NCBI GenBank assembly: GCA_001566295.1
Contig: KQ964255.1
Coordinates: forward strand, 62,001-126,000
DNA from: Microdochium bolleyi
Lineage: Eukaryota > Ascomycota > Sordariomycetes > Xylariales > Microdochiaceae
Direction: 5' to 3'
DNA: 64,000 bases
Shown: piece after piece, positions 13,500 to 25,430 of the stretch
Numbering within the stretch: position 1 is the first letter of the stretch
Layout: each line of letters begins with the position of its first letter
Notes under the pieces: generated by a model
The model's input: only the letters and a program-made list of their open reading frames with translations
Database searches by the model: none
Told to the model about the DNA's origin: nothing
Program-made: the position numbers and the translations under genes

Positions 13500-15001
13500 A
13501 TGAGCCTCATCAATGCTCGTACACTGACGGTAAGACAATGTACTGCCCGACTGCTAGAGAGAAGGGCTGTCTCCGTAATTTCGCCATTTCTCTCGGCTGC
13601 TTCCCTGACCTCACATCACAAACACGTGCACGATTGCTTACTCGATCTGCCTTGGTCATAGCTGCCGTTCCTCGTGCTCCTCGCACCGTGGTTCTGGGGC
13701 CGGCTGCAGATCATCCCGCTATTCTGGCGGAACGCGCCGGACTCGATCCCGCGGCACAACCTGATCGGCGTGGGCACGGAGAATATCGCGATCAAGTTCG
13801 CCGACAGGGTCCGCAGCTGCGAGGATGTGATCCTGCTCGAGGATGAGGGGGTCGCGGTGATCGGGTGCGACCCGGGGCGGGAGCGGTGGAACACCGTCAT
13901 GGTAAGCTCTCCTTGACACGGCGTCTTCTCTTACTCTCTGACGACATGGCATGGTTCGACATGCTGACGGCTTTGGGGCAGGGCATCTTCCTTCCTGGAC
14001 CTATCGTGTCGGCAGACCTCTACATCTACGACTACAAGTCCAGGTCAACCGAAGACATTGAAGCACTGAAGAAGATTGAGCTCGTCGGCTTCGACAAGGG
14101 GAAGCTCGACTTTCACACACTGGGCATGGGCCTGGACGAGAAGACGGGCACGCTCTTCGTCGCGAACCACCGCCGAGATGCCGGCCCCGCGGTCGAGGTC
14201 TTCAAGCTGGACACCGCTGCCGCCACGGCGACGCACCTGCGGACTGTCGAGCACGGCCTGATACACGCGCCCAACTCGATCGCGGTCGTGAGCGACACCG
14301 AGTTCTACGTGACCAACGACCACTACTTCCTCATCAAGCACTCGCGCAAGCTCGCCCTGCTCGAGACATATCTCGCGCCCCCGCTGGGCACGGTCGTGCA
14401 CGTGAAGCTCGCCGCCGGTGGCGGCAGCGGTGGCGGTGGAAAGCATGGCGACATCCAGGCCAGTGTGGTCGCGAGACTGCCCTACGCCAACGGCATCGAG
14501 TTCCTCAACGCAACCACCATCGCCGTAGCCAGCACCAGCAACGCCGCCGTGTATCTGTACACCGTCACACCACCCAACGACGACCAAGCCCATGGGCGCC
14601 AGGCCCCAAGACTATCCTACACCGGCACCAAGATCAGCCTCCCCTTCCTGCCCGACAACCTCTCCGTGACTTCATCCTCCTCCTCGCGCAGGACCCTCAT
14701 GATCGCGGGCCACCCGCACGTGCCGTCGACCGTCAAGTACGCGCAGACGCGGCACGTGTGCAACGACCCGGCCGAGCTGCCGCGCGCGACCGCAGAGATG
14801 CAGTGGTACTGCATGCTGGACGCGCACTCGGGAAGGGCGACGTCGTGGGTGAGCGAGTGGGACCCGGCGACGGGCGCCGTGAGGCATCTGTACTCGGGCA
14901 CCGAGTACGCCTCGAGCGCGACGGCGGCGAGGGACGACGCGAGGGGCGTGGGGATCGTCGCGGGGCTCTATGCCAAGGGGATCTTGGTGTGGCGGGACTG
15001 A
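13500..15001 (+). CDS. paraoxonase/arylesterase-like six-bladed propeller protein
   Basis: Resembles the serum paraoxonase/arylesterase family: calcium-dependent lactonases/esterases with a beta-propeller fold. Exons 13500-13529, 13662-13901 and 13982-15001; introns 13530-13661 and 13902-13981; 429 residues. The N-terminus MSLINARTLTLPFLVLLAPW is hydrophobic and looks like an uncleaved signal anchor, as in other members. Family-like segments are CEDVILLEDEGVAVIGCDPG, HTLGMGLDEKTGTLFVANH, HAPNSIAVVSDTEFYVTNDH (Asn/Asp typical of metal-binding loops), YANGIEFLN and LPFLPDNL. The first exon (10 codons) is assigned from its ATG, good donor and in-frame join, and is the least certain part. The C-terminal third is looser, with a Ser run. 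Substrate and true activity are unknown. Confidence 0.8.
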
Positions 15002-15387
15002 CGGTCTGTTGACAGGTAGTTGAAGGTTCGGAAGGCCAAGCCTGGCGGCAGATCCGTGGTCCAGCGGAGTCACAGGGTTCGAGAAGTTTGTGGAGAGACT
15101 TGTCTTTCTTCGCAGTTGTGCGAGAGGTTTGAGTGTTGTCTGAATTATCTGGGTTAACTCTATGTAGGGTACCTTTACTATACAGCTTCGAGTAAGCTGA
15201 AGCTGATCCTTTCTCAGCATGTCTCCTTTTGACTGCTTCCCATGGTTTGGGAGCCCGATGTCACGTACAATAGCAAAAGCTTGTCACTTCGCTCTACGAA
15301 ACACTTCACACTCGTTCCTCTCCAGAACCCCCCCCCCCTATGTCCACGACTTGGCTCTCTAACACAGGAGGACCCTTGACACATCCT
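15002..15387. terminator. convergent 3' ends of paraoxonase-like and DUF1338 genes
   Basis: Both neighbouring genes end into this 386 bp interval, so it should contain two convergent 3' UTRs and polyadenylation regions. A run of 11 C lies at 15328-15338. No gene is visible. Confidence 0.45.
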
Positions 15388-17007
15388 TCACAACGACCCC
15401 TTCGGCAAGCCCAGCGCCTCCTCGCACCGCCGCAGACTCTCGGCCTGGGCGCCGGCATACAGCCTGTCGGCGTCGAGCACGCCGCGGCCCAGCGCGCGCT
15501 CAAGTCCGGCAACGTCGGCGACGGACTTGGTGACCTGGCCCGGTTGCCGCGACGGCGAGGTCGCGTGCGGGGAGTGCTGGTTGCCGACGTTGCCGGCGAG
15601 GTTGGACTGGAAGATGCCCGCGGCCGAGAAGGGCAGGAAGTCCTCGTACGTCAGCGGGGTGGCCTCGATCAGCCCGTCGGCGAGGAGCGTCTCAATGGAA
15701 GCAGAGGGCAGGGAAGGAGCAGCCGCCGCCGTCTTCCCAGTCGGCTTGTACGTAAAGTAGACGAGCCCCTGCGTCCGCAGCGCGTCCCAGGTGTCCGGGT
15801 ACGCGCGGCCGAAGATGCGCACCGACGCCTCGTCCATGCGCTCGTGGTGCTGCCGCTGGCTCTTGCTCCCGCCCTCCTCGGCTGCCGCCGCCGCCGTCTC
15901 GTCGAGCAGCCGGTCGTACAGCCTCCTGCCGAGCGGCGTGACGGCCGCGCCGCGCTCCTCGATCTCCCCGAAGCGCGCCTTGTGCGTGCCGATCTTGAAG
16001 GGCCTCTTGCTGTCGTCCATGTCGTCGAGAAGGTTCTCCTCGTCGACGACGGCAGCGTCCTGCTCCGCGACGCTGGCCAGGCTCTGGGGGAACTTGATCT
16101 TCTCCTCGAGTGCGAGGAAGCTCGTCTGGCGCAGCAGGATCGGGCACTCGCGCCGGGGCGGGCCCTCGATGCGGTCCTTGATCGCGAGCCCGTCGTCGAG
16201 CATGCGGTCCTGCGCGGTCTCGATGTCGAGCGTGCGGGGCGTGAGGTGGTTGATGTGGCTGCTGCTGAAGCACGCGATGTCGGCGAGGATCGGGTGCTCG
16301 GACTTGAGGGTGAGGTACTCGGCCTCGGTGGCGACGGCGGCCGCGCGCCAGGAGAACGTCTTCATGGCCTCGGCCACGAATTGCGGCGCCTGGCTGTGCG
16401 TGAGGCGGCCTGCCTGGGCCGGGGACTCAGCGAGGCTGATGAGCGAGAGCAGGGCCGGGGTGAAGATGTTGCGGCGGGCGAGCAGGGCCAGGGCGAGGTC
16501 CCGGGCGGCGGCGTCGACGAGGAGCTCCGGGCGGAGGAGGGTCGTGAAGACGCGGAAGGGGTTCTTCTTGAGCGCGGCCGGGCTCGTGGGCCGGAAGGCC
16601 GTGGCGTGCATGGGCAGCCCCGCGACGGAGAGGTCGTAGTAGCCGACGGGCTCGAGGCCGATGATGGCAAAGAGGCGACGGACAGTGTGCAGCTCGTCGG
16701 GCTTGCCGAGGCGGATGGCACCGTGGCGCTCGAGGTCGAGGCGCTCGGCGGCGACGTCGCCGTGGCGGCGCAGGCTCTCGATCTTGGCGGCGGCCGAGGT
16801 GGCTAGCACGGCGGCGTTGGTGTCGTTGACGATGCGGATGAGGTCGCCGTACAGCGGCACCTCGGCGCGGTACATGGCCGACATGGCCTGCGAGAAGAGC
16901 GTGCGCAGGTCGTCCGGGTCAATGTACTGCGAAGCGTCTGGTTTTGAGGGGCCTGAGGCGGCCGAGGCGACGACCTGCGTCTGGGATGTGCTTGAGGAGA
17001 GAGACAT
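15388..17007 (-). CDS. DUF1338 family protein, 2-oxoadipate dioxygenase/decarboxylase-like
   Basis: Intronless frame of 539 residues matching the DUF1338 (HglS/YdcJ) family, VOC-fold Fe(II) enzymes. Characterised bacterial and plant members convert 2-oxoadipate to D-2-hydroxyglutarate in lysine breakdown. Candidate metal and substrate residues by family pattern: His95 and Arg99 in ERHGAIRLG, His251/His254 in CFSSSHINHLTPR, and the Glu cluster 348-351 in FGEIEERGAAVTPLGRRLYD. The N-terminal 25 residues are Ser/Ala-rich. The very GC-rich codon use creates long false frames on the opposite strand. Fungal activity is an inference from the family. The start MSLSSSTSQ is the first ATG with a clear upstream leader. 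Confidence 0.82.
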   Translation of the reverse strand: MSLSSSTSQTQVVASAASGPSKPDASQYIDPDDLRTLFSQAMSAMYRAEVPLYGDLIRIVNDTNAAVLATSAAAKIESLRRHGDVAAERLDLERHGAIRLGKPDELHTVRRLFAIIGLEPVGYYDLSVAGLPMHATAFRPTSPAALKKNPFRVFTTLLRPELLVDAAARDLALALLARRNIFTPALLSLISLAESPAQAGRLTHSQAPQFVAEAMKTFSWRAAAVATEAEYLTLKSEHPILADIACFSSSHINHLTPRTLDIETAQDRMLDDGLAIKDRIEGPPRRECPILLRQTSFLALEEKIKFPQSLASVAEQDAAVVDEENLLDDMDDSKRPFKIGTHKARFGEIEERGAAVTPLGRRLYDRLLDETAAAAAEEGGSKSQRQHHERMDEASVRIFGRAYPDTWDALRTQGLVYFTYKPTGKTAAAAPSLPSASIETLLADGLIEATPLTYEDFLPFSAAGIFQSNLAGNVGNQHSPHATSPSRQPGQVTKSVADVAGLERALGRGVLDADRLYAGAQAESLRRCEEALGLPKGSL

Positions 17008-18692
17008 GGTTTTTTGTTTTGTCCTGACTTGTCCCCTCGAGGATGTGGTGCTGAGAGACGTCGAGGTTGTCTGGCGTAGGTATCCGGATCAGCACCAGCT
17101 CGTGTAAGTGTGAAGACGTGCCTGCCAGTCAAGTAGTTCTCTTGATCTGCATTTATGGACAGGCCTCAAGGTAAGAGTATTTGGTCTCGTAGAAGTCGGT
17201 GAGTATGATGTCAAAGGACAAGCAGAAGTGTTGCAGTGAAGCCGTTGTATTAGTGTATTATCTGATCCAAGCAACAAGAAAACAAGAAACGGCAAGGCAG
17301 GCGGCGGCGGGCTCTGCCCATCGACGGCCTAAAGTACTTGACCCGGGCTTCCGCTTCTAGAAGGCAGCAAAGAGAGACGGTCAGCACGGAGCGGGCGCCG
17401 GGCCTCAGCAGGTGCAAAGACATTACGAGATAAGATACACGCTGTCTGCGGGGAGGGAGCAGCCACGTGCAAGTCACTCGGGGACGCGAGAGGGTAAAAG
17501 CTACTCCGTGCTCGCGGGCGCGGCAGATAAGTGCACGGCCCGGGACTTGTCATAGGTCGCCCGTCCCAGTGCGGTTGCACGCGGCGCGACGCTGGGCTCC
17601 ACCCACAGCACCTGTCGCCCCGGGAATCGGGGCGTTCCTTATCGTGTTGTCTAGCTGTATCGCTCGCTGCGTCACTGCCGACGGTCCAGTCCTCGACAAG
17701 ATCCAAGCAGAAGGCCACTCGATCACTTTTGTAGCAGTCTCTTATTTTCCACTGTCCATTGAACACTGTCAATAATGCCACTCTGGTGGGTGTCGGCGGC
17801 AGTCCAAACAACGGAGCGGACCCGAGACAAGGAAAAGGGCAGCATCCGAGCTTCCGCTTTCCCTCCCTCCCCTTTCCCCGCATCCGAAGCGCCGGCCGCC
17901 GGACGTGTCCCAGGTCCGGCCCGCCGTAAGCCGTTCTGGCTGCACCGGTGCACGTTTCGCACGTCGCATGACCTCAGCAGCCCGCGATGCATGTCGACAT
18001 CAGACTTGGGCTTGTCGTTTCGTTTTCGGTCACGGGAACGTAGCACATAGGGGCTAGGGGTGTGCCTAGCTTGTAGCGTACGGCGATTTGTTTGTTCCTT
18101 TTATATTAATTTTTTTTTTCTTTTACATTTGGATAAAGTGAACACAGACATGGCAAAAACATTATCAGAATCAGAATAAAACAATCAAAACGTGAAAATA
18201 GGACGAAGAACACCGCCACACCCATAGCAACGCGAAACCAACAGAGCATTCCTCCGCAACTTTACTGCCCCGCATTGATCAAGCAAGTTATGCTCACAGA
18301 AATCTTGAGAGTGCTAGCAGGGCATGGATCCTAGCCTGGCTTTCAAAACAGGATTCCGAGTTACCTAACAGTTACGTGATGGGCATGCCAGCCGGCCTTT
18401 GTCATCTAGCCCCGTGGTTGACGCAGCATAGAACGTGCCCGACACAAAGTACTATTTCAATCGACAACTAGAAGCACTGAGCGTGCCCAGTAGCTTAAGC
18501 AACCAGTCATGGTGCACTTCAACCCTCACCGGATCTCATTAGATTGCATAGACTGTATATACAATATAGCATTGGCAGCAAAACACGCCACAACTCCTCG
18601 TCATGCATCATCGCTTTTCCTCATACAAGGATTGTCGGCGAAAGTCGTTACTCATCACACCCGCAAGCCCAGCAGCCAAAAGCATCCCCTGC
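17008..18692. other. intergenic between DUF1338 gene and CND1
   Basis: About 1.7 kb holding the promoter of the leftward DUF1338 gene and the 3' flank of the leftward CND1 gene. An AT-rich patch with a T run lies near 18100-18190. The many open frames at 17300-18050 lie on both strands in overlapping phases and show no domain; I see no gene. Confidence 0.5.
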
Positions 18693-21600
18693 TCAGGCCG
18701 GCGCTTGTACAACCTTGAAGCCCTCCCCAAGCACCTTGGCTATTTCCTCGTTCTTGTGTTGCAGCTGGCCAAGCGCAAATGCGACGTCGTTCCACTGCCG
18801 TTCCGTGTCGCAGCGCTGCAGACGAGCCGATAGCTTGTCTGCCAGTTGTCGCGCGTGTTTGTCCTGATGAAACGAATTCCACGTTAGCATATTGTCCAGT
18901 GCACAGCAAATCTCGACAGACGCTTTCTAGCCAGAAACTTACCTTTTCCACAAAGCCCAGCAGGAACTTGATAATCCGCTTGAATGGCTCCTCGTCCATC
19001 TCGCCCGCAGACAGCAAGCTGAACATGTCGACAAAGTGGTTGTACACAGCATTGTCCTTGGTGCTGAGTTCGGTGAAGAACATGCGCGCCAGGTCGGCGA
19101 TGCGCTTGTCCTCGTCCTCTAGGCACTTGGCCATCTCGCCAAGTTGTCCCTTGACCTTGACCTGTCCGGCCAGGATCAGGAAGGTCAGAGTCATCAGGCA
19201 GGTCCGCTTCACCGAAAGATCCGAGTCTGCCAGGCGGCGGTACAGGAAGTCAGTGTTCTCGTCGATCAAATGGTTGAAGCACACGGCCATGTCGCCGAGG
19301 GCGATGACGACGTTGGACCGCACTGTCGGGTCGGGTGATCTCTCCATGATGGTGATCAGCAGTGGGAGGTGGGCCTCGCAGTACTCACTGCTGACACACA
19401 TGAGCTTGGCAAGCGCCAGTGTCGCAGCCGCTTGCAGGCCCTTGTCCTTGTAGATGTCGCTGCGAGAACAAATCTCTGCGACGAGAGGGCCAAAGTTGGA
19501 AAGTAGAGACTGCGGCCCAAAGAGGAGCTCGCGCTCACGAATGTGCGCCATCGCCTCTGTGAAGTCGTCCTCGGTCGTGCCACCAATGAGGTCCAGCTCA
19601 TCGCCTTCCTCCTCCGCGGCAGGGGCCGGGGTCTTGCCCTTACGCGTGCCGGTGGAGGCTCTGCTTTCATCTGCCTTGGCAGCAGCAGCCTCCTTCTCCT
19701 TCTCCTGTTTCCTGCGCTTGAAGTCAAGTTCGCACAGTTCGAGGTGAACGATCTGCTTGATAGCCACGTGGCCCACAATGAACAGCAGTTGTGACAAGGC
19801 GATCGCAGATTTCTGTTTTGGCTTGACAGGAGCCTCCTCCAAGCCCTGTATCGTTTGTGTTGGGTTGTCCAAAGCCAGTGTCTGTGTCATTCCTTGCGTC
19901 ATCTGTGTTGAAGTAGTGATGTCGGTGTCCCGTGACATAGGCCGAGAGATTGGTTTCTGACTGGCGAACACGGTCTTCGTCCGCCTGCGGATAATTTCGG
20001 AGCAGAGGGTGTCAGGGTGCTTAGCCAGAGCGTAGATAGCATTGATGGCCTGCTCGGCGACACCAAACCACTCTTTGCTGTCGCTCTCAACCTCAGTGAT
20101 AGCTGCCAGCTTGCGCAATACCGCATGGTCGCTCGGGAGACGGCTGAACTTGACATTCGACTCCTTCGCCTGTCTGCCAGTGGGGTTCAGTCGGCGCAGA
20201 GCTATGCAAGTAAACTTGGAAAGCTGAAGATCAGATCGTCCAAGAGAGCCAAGGCCGATCTTGAGCATTGTCTCCATCTCATCTACGACAATCTCTGGCG
20301 AAGCCGTGGCCAGCATACCCAGCACGATGATGGCACCTCTGCGCTGTGTGCGTGAGATGTCTCTCTTCTGGTAGCCATAGACTTCCCAGAGCTTGCTCAC
20401 AACACGATCCGAGATCATGCCGCCCTTCATCATGGTCGCGAGAAGCTGCTCGAGACTCGTCAGCTCTGCAGGCGTGGTGCCCGAGGTCAGACTGATCATG
20501 TTTCGTGCAATGTAGCTGGCGGCATCACTTGGACTGAACAAGTCGGGCGCCTCAAAGAAGAGACGCTTGTAGCAGTCAATGAGATGCGACTGCACGCCCT
20601 TGCCCTCATCACTGTTGCCTTTTGTCCAGATAAGACGCAACATGCGACGGATGCCAACCATGTTGTCCTCCAGGTTGTAGGCATTGGCGATCTCAAGGTA
20701 GTCCATGGCCTCAATGACCTCTGACTTGTTCTTGGCGCCCAAAAGCTGACAGACAGTGGCGTTCGACTCGTGCAGTACCTCAATGAACTTGAGGGCATCC
20801 GTGTAGTACCGCTTCGTCAAGGTCAGCTTCTCAATGGCCTCAGAGGTGGCTGCATCTTCCTGCGCCTTGCGAACGATGGCTGCCTTCTCCTCTTCACTCA
20901 TGTCCTGGGGCTTCTGTGGTGATTCGATCTGGGTGGGCTCGTCCATCAGGTTGGCAGTCTCGTTCGGGTCCTTCTCCGCAAGTCCGGCTTCGCCTACTGG
21001 GGGCTGAAGCGAGTCGAGCTCAGCGTCGACCTTGCCTAACCTCTCTTGCCAGTCCTTTCGGGAAAGTTGAGCACCGTGCAGCACGGTGAAAGGATGCGTC
21101 TTAACAAGTGAACCCAGGAGCTTCACCGCATTCCTCCTAACGTAGCTACTCTTGTCCTGCAGACTGCGCGAGGCCAGCTCTGCGGCCTTCTGGCGCCGCT
21201 TCGGGAACTTCTGCTCCAAATCGCACAGCTTGACGAAGACCTGGATCGTCCGACTCCTACAGTAAGGGTTGATATCGAGGAAGCGCTCTTCGAGCACATC
21301 GAAGAACGCATTGAGCTGGGACTTGTGGTTCTCACTGCGCTCTTCTTGGTTGCTGAGATGGGCGAGCATGTTGCCGCAGACCTCGATCAGCGCACATCGT
21401 AGAGTATATGACTGTTCGAACGGTTAGTTATGTTTTTCTGAGCGGTCAGAGAACGCTGCATACCTCGCTGTCGAGCTGTTTGGCAAGCATGGTCATCTGC
21501 TTGATGACCACTCTGGGCGCTAGCTCGGATAGCTTGACAATGAATGACGAGACGGATTTCGGACCCTTGGTGTCGTTTGTGTTGAATTCTTTGTTGCTGA

Positions 21601-22603
21601 TTTCTCGGAGGATCTCGTCCGCCAGTTGTGGGTAATCGTATTGCTCGGCGAGGATGTGGAGGAACTCGGCCATGGGCTCGGAAAGGTGTTCGAAGTAGGT
21701 CAGATTCTGCACGATATTTATCTGGGCGGCTGTAAGTTCTGTTAGTGATTTGTTCCTTCCGTACAATTCCCAGAACGCAACTTACCATAGCCGTGGCCAT
21801 GGTGCTTGACCGCGATGCACAGCAGCTTAAACGCATGCATCCTTATCGAAGTGGTCTTGACCCTCTGCTCGCTTTCTAGAACCATGTACACCGGTCTCGT
21901 GAGGAGACCAATGAATGTGTCGCGCTCGCTTGTCGTGAGGAAGATCTTGGACAGCTTCAGCTTCAGGACCTTAGCCATGACGTCCAATGCCGCCTGCAGC
22001 TGAGCAGCACTGTCCCAGCTCGCGTCCTTACCAGACGCCTTGGACTTTGCGCCTTTTCCTCTGGCCCTGGACACGGGTGCGGATGTGGTTTTCTCTGCCG
22101 CCTTGGCCTCTACGCAAGCGATTGTCCATTGTAGCAGGTAGCCGTAGATTTCTAGCAGGCTCTTGTGGTGGGCGATGATTTCTTGCTCGTCGGGGTTCTC
22201 GAGGTCGTTGTTGATAGCGTCGGCCTCGGCAGAGAGACCGCTCATGACAAGATCGAATATCTTGCTTACGGCGTGCACAGGCAGGAACGCCGAGTATCTA
22301 GAGTCATTACCTGGTCAGCAAAGCCCCCCCTCGCACAACTGCAGCCTGCCCAATGACAATATCTTACTTGAGCAAGAACTGAAGGGAATCAAAATATGTG
22401 CTGCGCATGATGGCATCTGGACTTTCGGCAAGCGCATCAACCAGGGGGTTGAGCACGGGGTTGATGAGAGCGATGTTGCTGAGTGCGTCTGGATCCGACT
22501 CGCAGTCGACCAGCGATGGATCAGCCTCCGGAGTGGCGATCGCCGCGGGGTCGCTCATGTAATGCTTGAGCGCATCGTTGATGTCGAAGCTGATAGAATC
22601 CAT
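18693..22603 (-). CDS. CND1: condensin complex subunit 1 (Cnd1/Ycs4/CAP-D2)
   Basis: A HEAT-repeat, non-SMC condensin subunit that helps compact and segregate mitotic chromosomes in the nucleus. Exons 22603-22368, 22297-21786, 21729-21464, 21411-18943 and 18863-18693; introns 22298-22367, 21730-21785, 21412-21463 and 18864-18942, most with CTAAC branch sites; 1217 residues. Characteristic stretches are NPYCRSRTIQVFVKLCDLEQ, SSYVRRNAVKLLGSLV, the conserved C-terminal HEAT block VRSNVVIALGDMAVCFNHLI, and DSDLSVKRTCLMTLTFLILA. All joins keep frame, and the combined protein runs start to stop without a break. Acidic and Lys-rich linkers occur between helices near residues 840-880. It diverges from CDC7, sharing an 840 bp promoter that contains one ACGCGT box. 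Confidence 0.94.
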
Positions 22604-23442
22604 GGTGAGTGATGGCTGCAGGCTCTGCGCCTTGTTCAGCGCATTCGCTGCGAGAGTGTTGTTGCGCTGGTATGCCTGCGATGGGCGGTGTCTGCTCGGC
22701 GTGAAGACGATGGCGGCCGCGGGGCGTGCGGGAACCGTGCCGCTGTGGTTGATATCTCAACCTCGTCTGAACTAGTTGTCGTCGAAGGAGTCGGTCGCGG
22801 TTTGCGCTCGTTGGTCGACTGCCGACGATGTCGTAGCCAGCTTCACCTGGTGTTGTGGTGTTGTTGATGCGGGCGGGCTCGGGTATGGGAAAGAGGGGCG
22901 CCCGCTACATGCACAAACAGCGAGCGTCCTGCCGCTTCCCCTTGGCAACCATTTGTTTTTGTTTGCTTTGGAGCAGCGCAAGTCAAACGCGCAGCGCCTT
23001 ATCACCCCGCCACTAACGCCGATAAGCACCACCAGCGACGCGTCTACAGCCTACAGGCGCCGCATCGCACCCTAGCGCCTCCAGTTTAATTGCCAGACGC
23101 AGCAAGGGCGAATTGACGAGGTATAGATCGTCCAGAACGTTGCCGGCTTCTCTGTCGCTGGCAGCCCATCCCGAAACCTAATTCAGATCACCCATTGCCT
23201 GTGCTGCGTCACGTCTCATTCAGACAACTGGTCAACCAGTACCTTCCTGGCGGCACGCTCCCACCATACACGCCCCTGCTCGCACTTTCATATCACCTGC
23301 AATCATCGAGACACGCGCCGCTCCACCCGCCACAGAAAGCACCTACGGCACAACGAGCACAACCCCGGCACCACGCGCTGCAACAGCTTATACACGTCTG
23401 CACCACTCTCGACTTCTGAAAGCCATCATCGCGAAGGCTGGC
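22604..23442. promoter_or_regulatory. divergent promoter CND1 / CDC7
   Basis: This 839 bp interval lies between two divergent starts and must serve both a condensin gene and the Dbf4-dependent kinase gene. A perfect ACGCGT (MluI cell-cycle box type) is at 23038-23043, and an ACGCGC lies near 22987. No other gene is convincing here. Confidence 0.55.
23038..23043. promoter_or_regulatory. candidate MCB (ACGCGT) element
   Basis: The palindrome ACGCGT is the core site of MBF/SBF-type G1/S factors in fungi. It sits between CND1 and CDC7, both cell-cycle genes. The same hexamer occurs around ten other places in the window, some in coding DNA, so chance is a real alternative. Confidence 0.35.
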
Positions 23443-24974
23443 ATGGCCACGGTCACTGACGGCAGGCCTGTGGCCAAGGAATCGTTCAAGATCCACGAAG
23501 ATGGAGATGAGGAGACCTCCGAGGTAGACGAAGCCACACAGGCCCGGCCTGTGCAGCGTCCTCAAGCCGACTATGGCGAGACACAGGACCCAGCACAAGA
23601 TGACGACACGGAGGAAATTCCTGGTGATGACGAGGAGGGCGAGTCGTCAGATGACAATGAACCGGTAGACAACATGGTCCAGCACGACATGGAGAAGCTG
23701 CAAGAGACCTTCCCCAGCTTCAAGAGCCACTATCGTCTGATCAAGCGAATAGGAGAAGGTGAGTGACAGAGATATGGTCTCCCAAGAGGCACGATGAGGC
23801 TGACCTGCTTGAAATTCCAGGAACCTTCTCGACTGTCTACAAGGCGGAAGATATCCGATACAACTACTACAACAACAAGTGGGATCTTGACGCGCGAGAG
23901 AACCGGTGGACGCCGCCGCCAAGAACAACAGGCCAGCCACAGTCCAATCCAACATCACAAGACCGACGAAAACCCAAGTTCGTGGCGGTCAAGAAGATCT
24001 ATGTGACGTCCTCGCCCAGCCGCATCTTCAACGAGCTGGAGTTGTTACATGACCTGCGCGACTCGCCCGCGGTGTGCCCTCTCATTACTGCGATGCGCGA
24101 GGGCGACCAGGTGCTGGCCGTTCTGCCTTACTTCCGACACCAGGACTTCCGCAAGTACTACCCAAACATGACAGTGTTCGACATGAGGCTGTACTTTCGC
24201 TCGCTCTTCACCGCCTTGGCTGCAGTGCACAAGCAGGCGATTATCCACCGCGACATAAAACCTACCAACTTCCTGTACGATCCGGACAAGCGTCGTGGCG
24301 TGCTCGTGGATTTTGGTCTGGCGGAGCGCGAAGGCATCGAATCGAAACCCTGCCTGTGTCACGAGGACTCCCAGGTCCGGAAGCAGCGCATCAAGAACTC
24401 GACATCCGCACAAGTCGGCCCTCAGCCTGGATACCCCAAAAACGACACCCGCCCGTCACGACGTGCTAACCGTGCTGGAACACGAGGTTTCCGTGCGCCA
24501 GAAGTGCTCTTCAAATGTACCGAGCAGACGACCAAGATCGACATATGGTCGGCTGGCGTAATCCTCCTGACGATACTTTGCCGCCGCTTCCCCTTTTTCA
24601 ACAGCGCAGACGATGTCGAGGCCATGATTGAGATAGCAACCATTTTTGGCACGAAGCGCATGAAGCAGGCCGGGGCTATCCACGGCTGTGTGTTCGAGAC
24701 CAACATCCCCAGCATCGGCGCCCAAGGTTTCTCGTTTGAGAAAATTATGCTCTGGAGCACATGCCGGAGCGATGGCAAATCGCAGAAGGGCAATGCGTTA
24801 ACGGAGGACGAGAAGGAGGCTCTGGAGTTCCTGTCACGCTGCATGGACCTGGATCCCAACAAGCGCATCAGCGCTGACGAGGCCCTTCTTCATCCTTTCC
24901 TCAAGATTGACGATGGGGACGAGGACGGACGCGGCTCTGGTGAGATGGATGAGGAAGATGTCATCATGGTCTAG
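23443..24974 (+). CDS. CDC7: Cdc7 (Hsk1) serine/threonine kinase, catalytic subunit of DDK
   Basis: A nuclear kinase that, with Dbf4, phosphorylates Mcm2-7 to fire replication origins. Exons 23443-23758 and 23821-24974, intron 23759-23820; 489 residues. An acidic N-terminal extension of about 90 residues precedes the kinase domain. The glycine loop GEGTFSTVYKAED is rebuilt across the intron at about residue 104. Other motifs: VAVKKI (catalytic Lys), HRDIKPTNFLY, DFGLAE, and FRAPEVL after a Cdc7-type insert of about 60 residues rich in Lys/Arg/Ser. A second insert (FGTKRMKQAG to GFSFEKIMLW) precedes DPNKRISADEALLHPFL, and the end is acidic. These kinase inserts distinguish Cdc7 from other kinases. 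Confidence 0.94.
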
Positions 24975-25430
24975 TGTTTTACATGGCACAATGATTTTCT
25001 GCATAGCGCTGGCGGTGATATCCTCGTAGACTTAATACGGACGCTCTCTGATGAGGCACAATCATGGGAAATCCAGGCTTGGTACGATACGAGTACGTGC
25101 ATGACACCGCCCGGCATGTGAAATACTCGTGGTCGACAGGCACGCGAGACCGTTAAGCTAGCCTCGGCATTCCCGTGCAGCGCCCCGCAATTCTGAGGCG
25201 AGTTTCCCCAGACGGGGTCTTCAACCCCGACAGGAAACACCCCGGGTCACATCTAGACCTCGTGAGACTGACTCGCGCGTCAGGCCATAAGCAAGATAAG
25301 ATCTGGCATGTCGAACCATTGGGGAGAAGAAGTCTCCGCTCCTCATCATTCTAAGGACTGATCGAGCAGAAAAGTCAGGTACATAAAATCCCAGAGGGCA
25401 ATCACACGAGGAAAACCCGACGCGAAAACC
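24975..25430. other. intergenic CDC7 to CMD-like gene
   Basis: This 456 bp stretch holds the CDC7 3' flank and the promoter of the following gene. I see no gene or RNA in it. Confidence 0.5.

Noticed and set aside
15340..16806. 488-codon plus-strand open frame opposite the DUF1338 gene
   Set aside because: It is an antisense shadow produced by very GC-rich codons: Arg/Gly/Glu/Ala-rich, without a domain, while the minus strand has a clear enzyme family.
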